Source of the DNA: Candidatus Aminicenantota bacterium
GTDB taxonomy: Bacteria > Acidobacteriota > Aminicenantia > UBA2199
Reading direction: 5' to 3'
Assembly (NCBI GenBank): GCA_020355945.1
Contig: CP070627.1
Location: 6,406,409 to 6,413,226 of the forward strand
Length of the DNA stretch: 6,818 nucleotides
Made by a program: the position numbers and the translations under genes
The notes under the pieces: generated by a model
Databases searched by the model: none
What the model was told of the DNA's origin: nothing
The model's input: only the letters and a program-made list of their open reading frames with translations
In this document: piece after piece, positions 6,163 through 6,818 of the stretch
Numbering within the stretch: the stretch's first letter is position 1
How the letters are laid out: every line of letters begins with the position of its first letter

Positions 6163-6333
6163 GTAAATTTTAGAGGTGTGGCACAAGAGTTATTATGGAT
6201 AGACAAGAAAGAACTCATCCCGGTTAAATATGTACAGTATAACAGCCAGGGAAAAAAATTAATGTCGGGTCTTTATACAGACATACAATTGAATGTTGAA
6301 CTTGATAATCAATTATTTAAGAAATTCAAGTAA
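6151..6333 (+). pseudogene. 5'-truncated fragment of a LolA-like outer-membrane lipoprotein-sorting protein
   Basis: A frame open from a stop at 6148-6150 to TAA at 6331-6333 encodes about 60 residues. The C-terminal part reads ELLWIDKKELIPVKYVQYNS and continues with QGKKLMSGLYTDIQLNVEL...LFKKFK. The pattern LWIDK..L.PVK...YN..GK......YTDI.....L....F is typical of the last third of LolA-like proteins, which carry lipoproteins or bind lipids in the periplasm. Full members are usually around 200 residues or more, so the N-terminal two thirds is missing. No start codon with a ribosome binding site is present; a GTG at 6178 has a purine stretch too close to it. The missing part is not found to the left, where the 61-bp array begins at once. 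This is probably a remnant left by a deletion or insertion. Family assignment rests on my reading of the motif only. Confidence 0.5.
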
Positions 6334-6349
6334 TTCTTGAAGAGAAAGA

Positions 6350-6374
6350 ACTTTTCCTAAATCGCTGGAAAAGT
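6350..6374 (+). repeat. Perfect 8-bp inverted repeat after the LolA-like fragment
   Basis: ACTTTTCC (6350-6357), a 9-nt loop, and GGAAAAGT (6367-6374) form a perfect stem 16 bases after the fragment's stop codon. The position suits a terminator of the former gene, but no T-run follows it. Confidence 0.5.
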
Positions 6375-6376
6375 AA

Positions 6377-6403
6377 GCCCCTTGTTCTCATCAAACAAAG
6401 GGC
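6377..6403 (+). repeat. 10-bp stem-loop next to the previous hairpin
   Basis: GCCCCTTGTT (6377-6386), loop CTCATCA, and AACAAAGGGC (6394-6403) pair at 9 of 10 positions around a 7-nt loop. Only two bases separate it from the preceding hairpin. A further short one, GCCC-ATCATTA-GGGC, lies at 6429-6443. Confidence 0.5.
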
Positions 6404-6486
6404 GCGCTTCCGCTCCATTTCCCAAAAGGCCCATCATTAGGGCAAAACCGTTTTCAGGTGGTTATTTCCAGGATTTTTTTCAATTA

Positions 6487-6514
6487 CTATAAACCACTAA
6501 AAACCACTATAAAC
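6487..6514 (+). repeat. Short direct repeats abutting the IS end
   Basis: CTATAAAC occurs at 6487-6494 and again at 6507-6514, directly next to the IS end. AAACCACTA occurs at 6491-6499 and 6501-6509. The second CTATAAAC is the position expected for one copy of the 8-bp target duplication made by IS66-family elements. The other copy would lie beyond the window. Confidence 0.45.
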
Positions 6515-6818
6515 GTAAGCGCTTTTTAAACCGCCCCCCTTCCCCATTGCCTCCATGAGGTCAATCTTGGAGGCTTTAGATATCCTTTCAACTTTTAACT
6601 TATTCCTGTCTTTCCGTCTTCCCTGTTTCACGCGCTCCAATTATCAATTTAAGGTGACTGCCCTCTGGATTTCAGATATTCCTTTTTGTGATCAGCCAAA
6701 ATCTCAGGGGTTAGATTCATGGGTAAAAGAGCTCTCAACTGATCATCCCCCTGAAGGCCGGGTAATTTATCAAAGAGATAAAGTAGATATTGAGAAGGAT
6801 CAAGTCCGTTAACTTTCG
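6515..6818 (-). mobile_element. End of an IS66-family insertion sequence, cut by the window edge
   Basis: The sequence from 6515 begins GTAAGCGCTTTTTAAACCGC. GTAAGCG is a characteristic start of IS66-family terminal inverted repeats. About 135 bp inside this end is the stop codon of a minus-strand frame whose product matches the IS66 transposase C-terminus. An inverted pair GCCTCC (6549-6554) and GGAGGC (6569-6574) lies between them. The rest of the element, including any tnpA and tnpB genes and the other end, lies outside the window. Confidence 0.65.
6649..6818 (-). CDS. tnpC: IS66-family transposase, C-terminal fragment (runs off the window)
   Basis: Read on the minus strand, the last 55 codons up to the stop at 6649-6651 begin KVNGLDPSQYLLYLFDKLP and continue through a LRALLPMNL segment to the end RGQSP. 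The pattern NGL.P..YL.YL...LP followed by LLP.NL matches the end of IS66 transposases (IS66_C region), where NGL.PY.YL and LLPW are usual. Here the LLPW tryptophan is methionine. The gene starts outside the window, so intactness cannot be judged. The DDE catalytic part is not visible. Its orientation fits the IS end at 6515, with the transposase reading towards that end. Confidence 0.7.
   Translation of the reverse strand, partial: KVNGLDPSQYLLYLFDKLPGLQGDDQLRALLPMNLTPEILADHKKEYLKSRGQSP

Noticed and set aside
5790..6164. CAGGCAAAGT direct repeats (5790-5799 and 6155-6164) as a target-site duplication
   Set aside because: The repeats do not abut the 29-bp inverted repeats, and the same motif also occurs inverted at 5486, so a simple duplication by insertion is not supported.
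6362..6440. Short minus-strand frame starting MMGLLGNG (about 26 residues)
   Set aside because: The peptide looks protein-like, but it is very short, has no ribosome binding site and lies across two hairpins. I cannot support it as a gene.
6555..6812. An 85-residue plus-strand open frame at the window end
   Set aside because: It overlaps the minus-strand IS66 transposase C-terminus, which has a recognisable motif; the plus-strand product does not.

Overview
The window looks like bacterial DNA from a Gram-negative (diderm) organism. Evidence for this is a predicted small outer-membrane beta-barrel, a secreted pentaheme cytochrome c, and an exosortase-type C-terminal sorting signal (IPTL-CTERM-like). 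Three of the four start codons have purine-rich Shine-Dalgarno sites. No taxonomic marker gene is present. A little-studied FCB-type or candidate-phylum environmental bacterium is a reasonable guess, but it is only inference.

Region 1 (about 100-3019) holds two co-oriented genes for exported proteins that share an unrecognised domain of about 80 residues. A strong sigma70-like promoter lies directly in front of the first gene (142-888), which carries the domain twice. The second gene (968-3019) carries the domain once. It is followed by a beta-propeller with six Asp-box (BNR) motifs, a bacterial Ig-like domain and a VPTVSFWG plus transmembrane plus Arg-rich tail. The pair looks like a small soluble protein and a larger surface-anchored partner.

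Region 2 (3211-5433) is a more AT-rich, tightly spaced gene pair. The first gene encodes a predicted outer-membrane beta-barrel protein. Twenty-one bases later comes a pentaheme cytochrome c of the cytochrome c554-like type with a C-terminal beta-sandwich. Together they suggest an envelope redox function.

Region 3 (5434-6514) has no intact gene and is crowded with repeats. It contains low-complexity tracts, two diverged copies of a GC-rich hairpin, and a four-unit tandem array with an exact 61-bp period. The array carries 12-bp-stem/7-nt-loop hairpins and sits within 29-bp imperfect inverted repeats. After it come a 5'-truncated LolA-like gene fragment and two back-to-back hairpins. Region 4 (6515-6818) is the end of an IS66-family insertion sequence, with the transposase C-terminus on the minus strand running out of the window.

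The most unusual items are the 61-bp hairpin array, the new shared domain, and the combination of that domain with a propeller and an IPTL-CTERM-like anchor.
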